Positions 1-10,600 of a DNA stretch of 64,000 bases are shown piece after piece. The notes beneath the pieces are model-generated. The model did no database searches. It had not been told where the DNA came from and saw nothing but the letters and a program-made list of their open reading frames with translations. The first letter of the stretch is position 1. Each line of letters begins with the position of its first letter. The position numbers were made by a program, and so were the translations under genes. The stretch is from Magnaporthiopsis rhizophila (lineage: Eukaryota; Ascomycota; Sordariomycetes; Magnaporthales; Magnaporthaceae), in contig PYSS01000149.1 in NCBI GenBank assembly GCA_003049465.1, positions 22,638 to 86,637 on the forward strand. Direction: 5' to 3'.

Positions 1-1076
1 CCCCACCATGTGATCACGGGACTTGAGTTGACTGAGATTACCTCCGCACGGGAAAGACCGCGTTGAAACGTCTGAGCGCCGGAGCACCCGTTCGACGCGG
101 GAGGACATAAAAAGGATAAAACGGGGCAATATAAAAAATAAAAGACGGTAAAATAGGGGACAGATCCAATCCGGGGCCGAGTGGGCTTCGCACGCATCGA
201 TGGCCAGGGGCAGCGAAATTTGGGTGCTGGGATTCAGGGGAATCGAGAATTAAACGGGGGTGGCCATGCAATTTGAGCTCCAGACAATTGTGGCTCGTGT
301 TCGTCACAACGCCCCCTGATTGGCAGACGAATCGCAGGCGCAGCCACCGTCCCGCCTTGCCTGCCGACCCGCCTGGTTCGTGTTGCGCGAGAATGGGAGA
401 GAGTGGGGCGCCGCACTCTGGGCCGCTGCCCTGCTGAATTTGGGCGACTGCAGCAAAAGGCCCGGGCTACAATTCACGCCCAACTGCACCGCAATAGCAA
501 AACCCTTCTTTGTACGACATGCATTGCTGGAATTTCCGGAAGCATGGGGTTTTAATAAGAGGAACTTGCTGGGGCTGACGATCATGGCACGGGTGAATGA
601 GATTGTGATAATTAAAAGAAAAAAAAAAGACGAGGTAATGTTGGGATTTTGAATTTGTGGAAAAGTTGTTTCCTAAAAGAGCTTAGAAGATTGGTCACTT
701 TCCCTAAGCGGACCCAGTCACTCCCTTTCCTGCAGCCGCCTTCTCAGGGCAGAGACAGACGGCCCAGGAAAGCTTCCCATTTCTGAGAAAAAAAGGAGTA
801 CAAGACAACAACTAATTCAAGCTGCATCGTTCCCACCTGTCCCTTTCCTCTTCTCCTCCTCCCTCCTCCTCCGCCACTGCATACCATCCCGCCCACTCAT
901 TTGACCACGACTTCACGAAGCCTCTTTTGTGAATCGCGAGCGACTTTACTTTCCCGACCCGTTTTAGACATCGACAGACTGGAGAGCTAGCACTCGTCAA
1001 TCCTCGGTTGCCGCTCCTTTCTTACGCTCGTTTAGAAACACTTTCTTGTTTACTTTCGTTCGCACCAACCACCACA
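1..1076. other. Intergenic region and mpg1 upstream region
   Basis: I see no supportable gene here. The short open frames lack fungal codon bias and family similarity. A CT-rich tract at about 836-875, typical of strongly expressed fungal genes just upstream of transcription starts, precedes mpg1. The stretch from about 100 to 170 is AT-rich. Confidence 0.5.
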
Positions 1077-2554
1077 ATGAAGGGTAAGTTGCTTTTAGGC
1101 GGGCAGGACATGGCTGGACTCGACTTCACTGCTCCTGCCCTCGCCGCGACCCGGCGCCCGCCCCCGCGCCGGGGCCTTGCAGAACCGACGGCAGCTCGCT
1201 GACCGCTCCTCCGCGCAGCCCTCATTCTCGTCGGCGGTTTCGGCACCCGCCTCCGGCCCCTGGTAAGTTGTCGCTCCTCGCATCGCAGACGGGCAGACCC
1301 CGCCCCCGCTGGGAAGTTGGTCCTCTTGGGCAGAAACAGTTTCACTGACTTGCCACCCTACTTTTGCTCGCAGACCCTGACCCTGCCCAAGCCCCTTGTC
1401 GAGTTCGGAAACAAGCCCATGATCCTGCACCAAATCGAGGCCCTGGCTGCTGCTGGTGTCACCGATGTCGTGCTTGCTGTCAACTACCGACCAGAGGTCA
1501 TGGAGAAGTCATTGGCTGAGGTATGCCGTCCCGGTCACCATGTGTACCCCCGGCAGTCGCAGATGGGCGAGGTCAAGCCTCGTCGCGGCCTGTGGTCGTG
1601 GAACCCTCGAGAAAGCCTGCCCGCTAACGCCACGTCTGTCCCGCCGCGCTTTTACAGTACTCCAAGAGGTTCAACATCAACATCACCTTCTCGGTCGAGA
1701 CGGAGCCACTGGGCACCGCCGGCCCCTTGAAGCTGGCCGAGGAGACGCTGCTGAAGGACGACACTCCCTTCTTTGTGCTGAACTCGGACGTGACGTGCGA
1801 GTACCCGTTCCAGAAGCTGGCCGAGTTCCACAAGGCGCACGGTGAGGAGGGCACCATCGTCGTGACCAAGGTCGAAGAGCCGTCCAAGTACGGAGTCGTG
1901 GTGCACCAGCCGGGTCACGCCTCGCGCATCGAGCGCTTCGTTGAGAAGCCGGTCCAGTTCGTGGGCAACCGCATCAACGCCGGAATCTACATCCTGAACA
2001 CGTCAGTCCTGTCTCGCATCGAGCTGCGCCCCACCTCGATCGAGCAGGAGACTTTCCCGGCCATGGTCCGTGATGGCCAGCTGCACTCGTTTGACCTCGA
2101 GGGCTTCTGGATGGACGTCGGCCAGCCCAAGGATTTCCTGACGGGCACTTGCCTCTACCTCACGTCGCTGGCCAAGAAGGGCTCCAAGCTCCTCACGCCC
2201 ACTTCGGAGCCGTACGTGCACGGCGGCAACGTCCTGATCGACCCCACGGCCAAGATCGGCAAGAACTGCCGCATCGGCCCCAACGTCACCATTGGCCCCA
2301 ACGTCGTTATCGGCGACGGCGTCCGCCTGCAGCGCTGCGTGCTGCTGTCGGGCTCCAAGGTCAAGGAGCACGCCTGGGTCAAGAGCACCATCGTCGGCTG
2401 GAACAGCACCGTCGGCAGGTGGGCACGCCTGGAGAACGTCACGGTTCTCGGCGATGATGTGACGATCGGTGATGAGATCTACGTCAACGGCGGCAGCGTC
2501 CTGCCACACAAGAGCATCAAGGCCAATGTTGATGTTCCCGCCATTATCATGTAA
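1077..2554 (+). CDS. mpg1: Mannose-1-phosphate guanylyltransferase (GDP-mannose pyrophosphorylase)
   Basis: This cytosolic enzyme makes GDP-mannose and diphosphate from mannose-1-phosphate and GTP, supplying protein glycosylation, GPI anchors and cell-wall mannan. Exons are 1077-1083, 1219-1262, 1374-1520 and 1658-2554, giving 364 residues, the usual fungal length. The first exon is only 7 nt, splitting the third codon; splicing restores the expected N-terminus MKALILVGG. The nucleotide-binding signature GGFGTRLRPL spans residues 8-17 and crosses into the third exon (TLTLPKPLVEFGNKP). The sugar-nucleotide transferase domain fills the first two thirds, with VEKP and NAGIYI motifs. The last ~110 residues carry hexapeptide (left-handed beta helix) repeats such as IGKNCRIGPNVTIGPNVVIG. 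Introns are 135, 111 and 137 nt with GTAAGT, GTAAGT and GTATGC donors. The family is conserved from yeast PSA1 to human GMPPB, so the identification is firm. Confidence 0.97.
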
Positions 2555-3555
2555 AGGAAGAGATTCGCGCCAAACGGCAACGCCCGGTCACTCGCACCAC
2601 CTCTTCCAACTCTCGTTGAAAAGGGGGCGAGCACACCTCCCTCTTCGACCTTCCTCCCCCGCGTTGGCCATGTTTGGTCTATATAACCTTTTTTGTGCGC
2701 CTTGTTTTTACGACCTTTAAGCGGCTTCATAATGCAGCATGGCAACCACCACCATGCGAATTGCAATCACGGCCTCCACGCAACTCTCCCCTCCACCATC
2801 TCCCGCGAGGCTCTTGTTCTCTTCTTATTCGATTCTAATGTTTGTGTCGGGAAGGATTTCTGCGGGGAAATAAAAGCCTGGGAGGCAGGCGTCTGTGGCT
2901 TGGGCCATTCTACGCCCTGAATTGTTCCCAAAGTCGGTTCACATAGTGGTAGGATATCCATCATGTTGGCAGACAAGACGACGGGAAGAGCAAAAAGAAA
3001 ACCACGATAGTCTATAATGCTTGTGACATGTGGGCGGCACTGGACTCTTTTTGAAGGGGATAGGCCAAGGAGATACGACGATAGAATCAAGAAGACATGA
3101 AGCACGCGTTTTTAATGGCCCTGATGGTGAAGATTAAGAGGGAATATGAGAGATGACAGCAGCGCAGTGTTTACCATGTCCGTTTTAGGGTGCCACAGTT
3201 GCCATGGGCGCTGCAAACGAACGACGATGCGTGTCAAAGCGCAGGTACAAGTGCGTTGGAGGAAGGTCGGGGATAAGGCGGGCTCGAACGGCATGGCATT
3301 GGTCGAGCCGGACCGCGTCGGCTGGTGTGCGTCGGAGCAACTCGCGGAGATAACCCCAGGCCATTGGGGGCGCATATAAATGCGAGGGAAACGGAACTAA
3401 CTGCCCGGTAAGATTGGGACCAGACGAACATGACACGGCTGTCAATGTCGCAATTCTGTGCTTGATTTCGGCAGCAGATCGGTCAGAATCCCGGTTGAGG
3501 CGGGATTAAGATATCCCCAGACGCCAGGACTGGCCCTGCTATAAACCACGTCAGG
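2555..3555. other. Intergenic region between mpg1 and the Apd1-like gene
   Basis: This holds the mpg1 3' flank and the upstream region of the next gene. I found no conserved open frame, tRNA or repeat. The open frames on both strands are short and lack codon bias. Confidence 0.4.
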
Positions 3556-4977
3556 ATGCCCCCGCCAGCAGCAGCGTCGGCGTCCCCGGCGCCGCCCACA
3601 GCGGTCGAGAACACCTGCAATACAGCGGGCGACTGCGGCACCGCAGGCCTCGGCACAGGGAGCAACAGCAGCAAAATAGCCGATTCGAAAGCAGAAGCAC
3701 CAACGACGCCTGCAAACGAAACGAACCACAACCACAACGACAAGCAGGATCAGCGCATCCAGCCTCAACAGCAGGCCTCCCCCTCGCCCGCAGCCGGCGC
3801 CTGGACGCTGCCCAAGCCGCCGATCAAGCAAAAGATGTCTTCGGGCTTCAAGTCCCTGCTGAGCAGCGCCAAGAGGCTGGCCCTAGGCGATGACGGCAAC
3901 AGCAACGTCAACGGCGGCCCCGCGGCGGCGGACCAGCTGTTTGCCAAGACGGACCCGGCGGTGGACGGCGAGGCGTGCAGCCGCGACTGCGACGACTGCA
4001 CCATCAAGCTGCCGCGCGGGTTCCGGATCGACGAGTCGGACGTGCTGTACGGGCACGTCAAGGGCTGGGCCACGCACGTGCTGGTGGCGACGGGCAAGTC
4101 GGACTGGGTTCGCGACGTGGCCGACGAGAAGGGCAGCGTCATGGAGGCCGTCGACGGCGCCGCCGACAAGCCCGCCAACGGCCGCCTGATGCTGTCGGCC
4201 TCCAACATGCCCGTGCCTGGTGGTCACGGCCACGGCGGAGATTATTCGCAGCCGACCACGGCTCTGGTCCTGCCCGCGTTCCGGCTCGTCGACAACGTCA
4301 CGCCCGCCACGGCGCAGTCGCTGCTGTCCGACTTTGTCGCCGTTGGTCCCACCAACGGCTCGCCCATGGGGCCAGGGACGGGGGCCAAGGACGACGACGG
4401 GGAAAAAGACTCGACGACCCAGCAACAGCAAGAACAACAACAACAACAACAACAACCTGTCCCTCTCCCGCTCTCTACACCCTCGGGCTTGACCAGCCGC
4501 CCCTGCCCGCACAGCGTGCTGGTGCTCCTCTGCTCGCAAAAGACGCGCGACGCCCGCTGCGGCCAGAGCGCGCCGCTGCTGCGCCGCGAGCTCGAGCGCC
4601 ACCTGCGGCCCCTGGGCCTGCACCGGGACCTGGACGACGAGCGGCCCGGCGGCGTGGGCGTCTACTTCATCTCGCACGTCGGCGGCCACAAGTACAGCGC
4701 CAACGTCATGGTGTACCGGCGGCCGGACCCGTTTGGGCTCGACGGCGTGTCGAGGGCCGAGGTCTCGGACGACGAGGTGCGGGACCGGCTGCTGAAGTCG
4801 GCGGGAAAAACGGGAGCTGAGGATGTCGGGGCGGCGCAGTGCATCTGGCTGGCTAGGATCGCGCCGCCCGATGTCGAGAATCTGGTGCGGTACACGATAC
4901 TGCAGGGCAAGGTGGTCAAGCCCGAGAGGCAGCTCAGGGGCGGATTTGACAGGCAGAAGGGGCTGTTGAGCTGGTAG
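3556..4977 (+). CDS. Apd1/Aim32-type sucraseferredoxin-like [2Fe-2S] protein
   Basis: This is a single-exon gene of 473 residues in the Apd1/Aim32 family: thioredoxin-fold ferredoxins that hold a [2Fe-2S] cluster with two Cys and two His. The N-terminal family block starts at CSRDCDDC, followed by GHVKGWATHVLVATGK and DWVRDV. The C-terminal ferredoxin domain has C326 and C335 (C-x8-C in CSQKTRDARC) and H374 and H378 (HVGGH), the same spacing as the ligands of yeast Apd1. It ends with IAPPDVENLV and LRGG blocks. Between the two halves lies a low-complexity insert with a Gln tract at 4420-4455. The first ~93 residues are also low complexity, so the ATG at 3835 (MSSGFKSLL) is a credible alternative start. 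Apd1 in yeast is linked to redox and actin-patch phenotypes; the function here is inferred from family. It converges on lgd1. Confidence 0.9.
   Translation: MPPPAAASASPAPPTAVENTCNTAGDCGTAGLGTGSNSSKIADSKAEAPTTPANETNHNHNDKQDQRIQPQQQASPSPAAGAWTLPKPPIKQKMSSGFKSLLSSAKRLALGDDGNSNVNGGPAAADQLFAKTDPAVDGEACSRDCDDCTIKLPRGFRIDESDVLYGHVKGWATHVLVATGKSDWVRDVADEKGSVMEAVDGAADKPANGRLMLSASNMPVPGGHGHGGDYSQPTTALVLPAFRLVDNVTPATAQSLLSDFVAVGPTNGSPMGPGTGAKDDDGEKDSTTQQQQEQQQQQQQPVPLPLSTPSGLTSRPCPHSVLVLLCSQKTRDARCGQSAPLLRRELERHLRPLGLHRDLDDERPGGVGVYFISHVGGHKYSANVMVYRRPDPFGLDGVSRAEVSDDEVRDRLLKSAGKTGAEDVGAAQCIWLARIAPPDVENLVRYTILQGKVVKPERQLRGGFDRQKGLLSW
4420..4455 (+). repeat. CAA/CAG trinucleotide repeat (poly-Gln)
   Basis: Twelve codons encode eleven glutamines interrupted by one glutamate. 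The tract sits in the linker between the two conserved halves of the Apd1-like protein, where a length change would be in frame and structurally tolerated. It is a likely site of strain length polymorphism. Confidence 0.9.
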
Positions 4978-5302
4978 GTGTGATGTAGATGTAGATGTGA
5001 GCTTGCTTTGATAGAATATAGACAGCATTTCCAAATCTACAGTCCATCTCGCGCTCGGCTATCATGATACAGCATTCAAGATTCGCTTCTTTTGTTGTTG
5101 TTGACCTGGGGATGAGGCATGAAATCGACAATCCTTTTATTGCATTTATACCTGCTTGAACATTTCCCATCTCCCACCGTGGATGTCCTCAGACATACGG
5201 GATGCCATCGTTGCCCCGCGGAACGATCAATGTGCGACCGAACCCCTTAATTACAAGGAACGCCTCACATGCAAAACCGAACAAAGCGCCCCCAGCACGG
5301 CC

Positions 5303-6717
5303 TCAGATCTTTTCACCCTCGAGAATGGCCTTGGCCTCGTCAGACCGCCACCAGCTGACGCCAGGCTCGCCGGGATACGAGTACCGATCCATGCTCTCGG
5401 CCTTCATCTCGACGCTGTACCCGGGCTCGACGGGCGTCTTGTAGTACCCATCGCGAATGACGGCCGGGTGCAGGAAGTGCTCGTGCAGGTGGTCGACGTA
5501 CTCGAGCACCGACCGCTTCCCCGTCACGACGACGTAGTCGATGGTGGACAGGTGCTGCGTGTACTCTGGCAGCCCCACGCCGCCCGAGTGCGGCACGACG
5601 GGGACGCCAAACTTGCGCGCCATCAGCAGCACGGCCAGGACCTCGTTGACCCCTCCGAGGCGGCAGGCGTCGATCTGGCACACGTCGATGGCGCCGCTGG
5701 CCAGCAGCTGCTTGAACACGACGCGGTTCTGGCACATCTCGCCCGTGGCGACGCCGATGCCGAACGGCTTCAGCGCCTCCCGCACCGCCCGGTGGCCCAG
5801 CACGTCGTCCGGGCTCGTGGGCTCCTCGATGAACCAGGGCTTGAACTCGCGCAGCGCCGTCATGTGCTCGATGGCGTCCGGCACCGACCAGATCTGGTTC
5901 GCGTCCACCATGAGCACGTTGCCGCGGTCGTAGCCGATGACGTCGCGTGCGATGGCCAGCCGCCGCTTGTCGTCGGCCAGGCTGCCGCCGACCTTGATCT
6001 TGAAGTGCCGGTATCCGCCCGCCAACGTCTGCTCGAGCAACGATCGCATCTTGTCCTCGCCGTAGCCGAGCCAGCCGGCAGACGTCGTGTAGGCGGGCAC
6101 GGCGCGGTCGGCCGCGGCGTCGGCTATACGGGCGGCTTTTCCCGGTTCGGACTCGCGGAGCATGGTCAAGGCCTCCTGAGGTGTGAGGGCGTCGGTGATG
6201 TAGCGGAAATCGATGCAGCGCACCAGCTCCTCGGGCGTCATGTCGGCCACGACGCGCCACACGGGCTTCTTCAGCGTCTTGGCCCACAGGTCCCAGACGG
6301 CGTTGACGACGGCGCCCAGGGCCAGGTGGATGACGCCCTTCTCGGGCCCGATCCACCGCAGCTGCGAGTCGTTGACCAGGTGCCGCCACGTCTTGCCCCA
6401 GTCGGCCACCAGCGACGAGAGCGTGCGGCCCTTGATGCGGTCGGCCACGTGGTTGATGGCTGCGCAGACGATGTCGTTCCCGCGGCCGATGGTGAAGGTC
6501 TGGAAAGAAGCTTAGCTTGGCTAGTCTTTGTTACATCTGTAGGATCACCACCCACCATGCCGTGCCCGGAAAACCCAGAGTCGGTCTGCAGGATGCAGTA
6601 GGCAGACGAGTAGTCGCCCGCGGCGTTCATGGCGTCAGACCCCGTCTTGTCCAGCGACGTCGGGAACCGGACGTCCCTGGTGGACCAGCCCGTAATGGTG
6701 ATCTCGCGCTCGGCCAT
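5303..6717 (-). CDS. lgd1: L-galactonate dehydratase (enolase superfamily)
   Basis: It dehydrates L-galactonate to 2-keto-3-deoxy-L-galactonate, the second step of fungal D-galacturonate (pectin) catabolism. Exons are 6556-6717 and 5303-6499 on the minus strand, separated by a 56-nt intron (GTGGGT donor, CAG acceptor), giving 452 residues. The N-terminus contains the family stretch DVRFPTSLDKTGSDAM. The mandelate-racemase-type barrel shows the KxK acid/base lysines (K221, K223 in HFKIKVGG), metal ligands D253 (MVDANQ), E279 (FIEEP) and E308 (TGEM), and H358 (VPHSGG) as the second catalytic base. Near-identity to fungal LGD1 proteins in many blocks favours L-galactonate over the related L-fuconate dehydratase activity of this family, but the substrate is inferred. 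None of the other galacturonate-pathway genes is in this window. The minus-strand start at 6717 is the only in-frame ATG preceding the conserved N-terminus. Confidence 0.93.
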
Positions 6718-7661
6718 CTTGTTGCCGTCAGGGGTATATTGTGTGTATCACAGAACGTAAAAAAGGAGTGAATCTAAAGAAGAAAAGTGAGTGCTTGCTA
6801 CGAAGGTTTGCGGGTCGGTCCACCACGTCACCGGCCTCGCAGCTGGCTGCAAAACGAGTCGTCCCCGTCTCGGTCGACATTTTTCCGGCCCGTGATGCTT
6901 TCCCCACGTAAAAAGCCCGGGTCAAGTGCAATGGAGGGGGAGGGGATGCGGAGAAAGCGCCGTTGTCGGATTCATGTTAGGTGGTGGAGACGACCCAAGA
7001 CAGCCAACTGCCTGGCGAGGGATTTTCTACCCGTCGGGTATTATTCGTGGGCTGCCTGTCATCACAGCCTCCACGAGGGGCGCGAAGAGGAAGTTCTCCA
7101 CGGCAGGTCTTGAGCCGTTAAAGCGAATCCGCTACTGTCAGAGCATATAAATACAAACCATACTTATACAGCCGGGCAGTGATAGATATATAGATACGAA
7201 GGTAGCTAGGAAATAATCAACGATTGATCATTGGCTACGCTACAAATGGATGATTTCTGATTTCAGTTTTTATACGAACGAAGCAAAAAAACACAAAAAG
7301 CCAGACGACACAAAAAGATAGCTAACGCAAAAAAAGAAATTCATAAAAGAAAGACAAAATGCGGTCAGTGGTTGAAGTTTGTACAGGGCCTTGACATCCG
7401 CCTCGTCAAGGCCGTCATCGTCCAAGAGGTATATGAACCAGGGGGCTGCGTAAAGAAAAGGCACGCAAAATACAGTAAAGTAACCCAAAGTATTTTCCCT
7501 TTATTTGTAGTTCCTGCTCCGTCGCTCTCATCCCGTCCCCATTCCGGGGGGTTTGAACTGTACACCAAGAAAGAAAAAGAGAAAAGAGAAGATGAAAAAA
7601 GAAGAGAAGGAAGAGAAAAAGTAAATATATCAACAAGAAAGTGCATCATCAACACCTTAGC
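6718..7661. other. Intergenic region between the giant repeat gene and lgd1
   Basis: Both flanking genes are on the minus strand, so this holds the lgd1 upstream region and the 3' flank of the giant gene. A purine-rich, AT-leaning tract at about 7560-7640 lies just downstream of the giant gene's stop. No gene was seen. Confidence 0.4.
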
Positions 7662-10600
7662 TTAGTACAGAAGCGTGACGCGGTTGCCCTTGGAGGCTGA
7701 AGACTCACCATCGGCGGCGGGCGCGACGGGAGCGGTGGCGGCGGCGGGAGACAGCGGGCGCGCAACGGCCTCGGCCTCGGCCTTGGGCTCCTCCAGCTTG
7801 AGGGGCTTGGGTACGGGCACCGGCGTCATTGACGACGACTGCGGGGCGGCCTGATCGGCCGTCGTCGTCGCGGCCTCGCCCATGCCCTGGGGACGGCTCA
7901 GCATCTGCTCGGCGAACAGCCTCTCCTGCTCCAGAGCCTCGATCTGCGCCATGATGGAGGCGGCGGCGTCCTGCTGCGGCTCCGCAGCCGCAGTTTTGTT
8001 GTCGTCATCGAAGCCGTTGCTGACCGCGTTCGCCGCCTCGGGCACGGCGTATCCGGAGAAGCCGTACGAGGCCTGCAGCTGCTGAGCTGGCATGGCGTAG
8101 CCCTGGTTCTGGTACGGCGTGGCGTAGCCCTGGAGCTGCAGCAGCTGCTGTTGGTACATGTCCTGGTCGCTCACGGCGTATCCCTGGTACTGCTCGTAGC
8201 CGTTGGAAGTCTCGGGCATGGCGTAGTCTTGAACCAGCTGCGGCTGGGGCTTGTGGTAGGCCTCCTGCACAAAGGAAAAGGCCTCGTGCGCTCCTCCCGA
8301 GATCCCGCTGGTGATGGAAGGCTCAGGGGTGCTCACGGCCTGCGCCGACTGTGGCTCAGACTTGGAGGAGGTCTCGACAGCCGGGTAGCTGGCAGCCGCG
8401 GCTGCCTCAACGGCCGCGTCCCAATCATCGGGAGACGCGGCCCACGGGGCCGTCCACTCGGGAGGGTAGCTCGAAAGGACCGCCTGTTGGGTGGCGAGGG
8501 CCCAGTCGGCAGGGGTGGCAGATGGCCGAGACGCGACCTTCTTGGACTCGACAGCTGCGGGGTAGGCGCTGGCGGTCACGGCTTGCTCCAGGGCTGCGTC
8601 CCATTCGGCGGCCGAAGCGGCCCAGCTGGTCATGGACTGGGCAGGGTAGCTGGCTTTGACAGCCTCCGAAAGCGCAAGAGCCCAGTCGGCGGCGGTGGCT
8701 GACGGCCGGGGGGCTGCGGCCTGAAGCTGCTCAGCCACGGAAGGGAAGCGGCTTGCGGCGATGGCCTCCTCAAGAGCCGCGGTCCACTCGCCACTCGACG
8801 CAGACCACCTGGACGTCCACTCAGCCGGGTAGCTCGCGTCGGCGGCCTGCTTGACCGCGAGGTCCCAGTCGGCCGGGCTGGCCTTCAGGATAGGGACACG
8901 GGCAGCCTTGGGGGAGGACGTCTTGGTGGCAGGGGAAGCCTGCTTCATTGAGATCCAGTTGCGCTTGACATTGGCAGGGGCAGCGGCAACCCAGAGGTCG
9001 GTCGACGTGAGCTTGTCGAGGGGCTTGAGCTCGGGAGAGCGAGCCTTGCGCACCATGCCAAGAGCAGCGGGACTTTCCGATGTCGACCGGCTGTCAGAGG
9101 TCTTGGCTGGGAGCTGGAAGAGACCAGTCGAGGCCACAGGGGCGATGACGGGGGCGGCTGCGATCCAGAGGCTGGTCTTGACCTGCTCCTTGGCATCGAC
9201 GGTCGAAACGGACACGGGCGAGGGCAGCGAGGTGGGAGAGATGGGAGAGGCCGGCGTCTTGGTTATGGTGCCCGCCATGATCCAGTCAACGACCTCCTTG
9301 GGGGACTGGGGAGGCGTCAGGATCCACATGTGGGTGCTCTCGATGGTGGCCGGCTCGGCCGGGCGCGCCTTGGCCCTGGCTGTTTCCTTGGTCGCGTCAT
9401 ATCGGCGCCAGGTAGCCTCGTCCGGCTGGGGGAGTCCCTTGCTGTGGGCCTTGGCCGTCTTGACCGGGGCAGTCCACAGCAGAACGGCTGCGGACTGGCC
9501 GCGGCCGGCAGGCCGCCAGAGGCGGTTGCTCTGGATGGGCAGAGGTTCCTCCGACTGGCGGGGCTTTGACCGCGCAGTCTCGCGGATAGTGTCATACAGC
9601 GCCCAGGTAGCAGCGTCCGGGTGAGCAACGCCCTTGCCGTGGTTACCCTTGCTGCGCGGAATAGCGGCGCTTGCGGACCAGAGGAGAACCTTCTTCTCCT
9701 CCAGGACTATCATGGACGCAGCGGCAGGCTTCACTTGGTTCCGGTTGCCGGCGAGGATCCAGACGGGGGTCTGTTTCTTGGCTTGGCTAGAAGGCTGCCA
9801 GAACTGGCTGCTCTCGATAACAAGCGGCTCGTCCGACTGGCGGGGCTGGAACCTGGCCGTCTCGCGGACGGTGTCGTAAAGGCTCCAAGTAGCAGCGTCA
9901 GGCTGGGCGACACCCTTCCCGTGCTCGCCCCTGACCTTGGGAGCGGCCGCGGCAACAGCCCACATCGAAAGGGGCTGAGACGCTGCCTGGGACTGAGTCG
10001 CTACTTTGGGCTGCTTGGCGCTCACGATCCAGTTCTGTGGGCGGGCGTTGACGGCACGAGGCTGCCAGAGCTGATCACTCTCGATCTGCACAAGCTCCGA
10101 CTGACGAGGCTGAGACCGAGCCGTGTCGCGAACGGTGTCGTAGAGGCTCCAAGTAGCGGCATCCGGCTGGGCGACGCCCTTTCCGTGCTCGCCCCTAACC
10201 TTTGATACGGCGGTGGCGACAGTCCACATCGAGACGGGCTGAGCCGCCATCTTGGCCACAGTCTTTCCGTGCTCAACGTTAGACTTGGGAACGGCGGCGG
10301 TAGCCGTCGACAGCGAGACGGGCTGAGTTGCAGTCTTGGCCTGCTTGGTGGCTTCGATCCAGTTCCGCTCTTGATGAGCGTTGGCGGGACGGGACTGCCA
10401 GAGCTGATCACTCTCGACTGACGCAAGCTCCAACTGGCGGGGCAGAGCCCGAGCCGTCGCTTTGACGGTGTCGTAAAGACTCCAGGTTGCAGCATCGGGG
10501 TAAGCAACACCCTTGGCGTGGTCTCCCTTTGTCTTGGTAGCAGGGCGCGCCGACCACATCATGGCAACCTTGGCCGACTCGGTCCGTTGCTTCTTCATGG

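Noticed and set aside
1008..1202. Short open frame starting with TTG before mpg1
   Set aside because: Not an ATG start and overlaps the first mpg1 intron.
5156..6601. 481-codon + strand open frame antisense to lgd1
   Set aside because: It is the complement of a highly codon-biased GC-rich gene; its composition (Arg/Val/Ala/Asp/His-rich) and lack of any motif mark it as a shadow.
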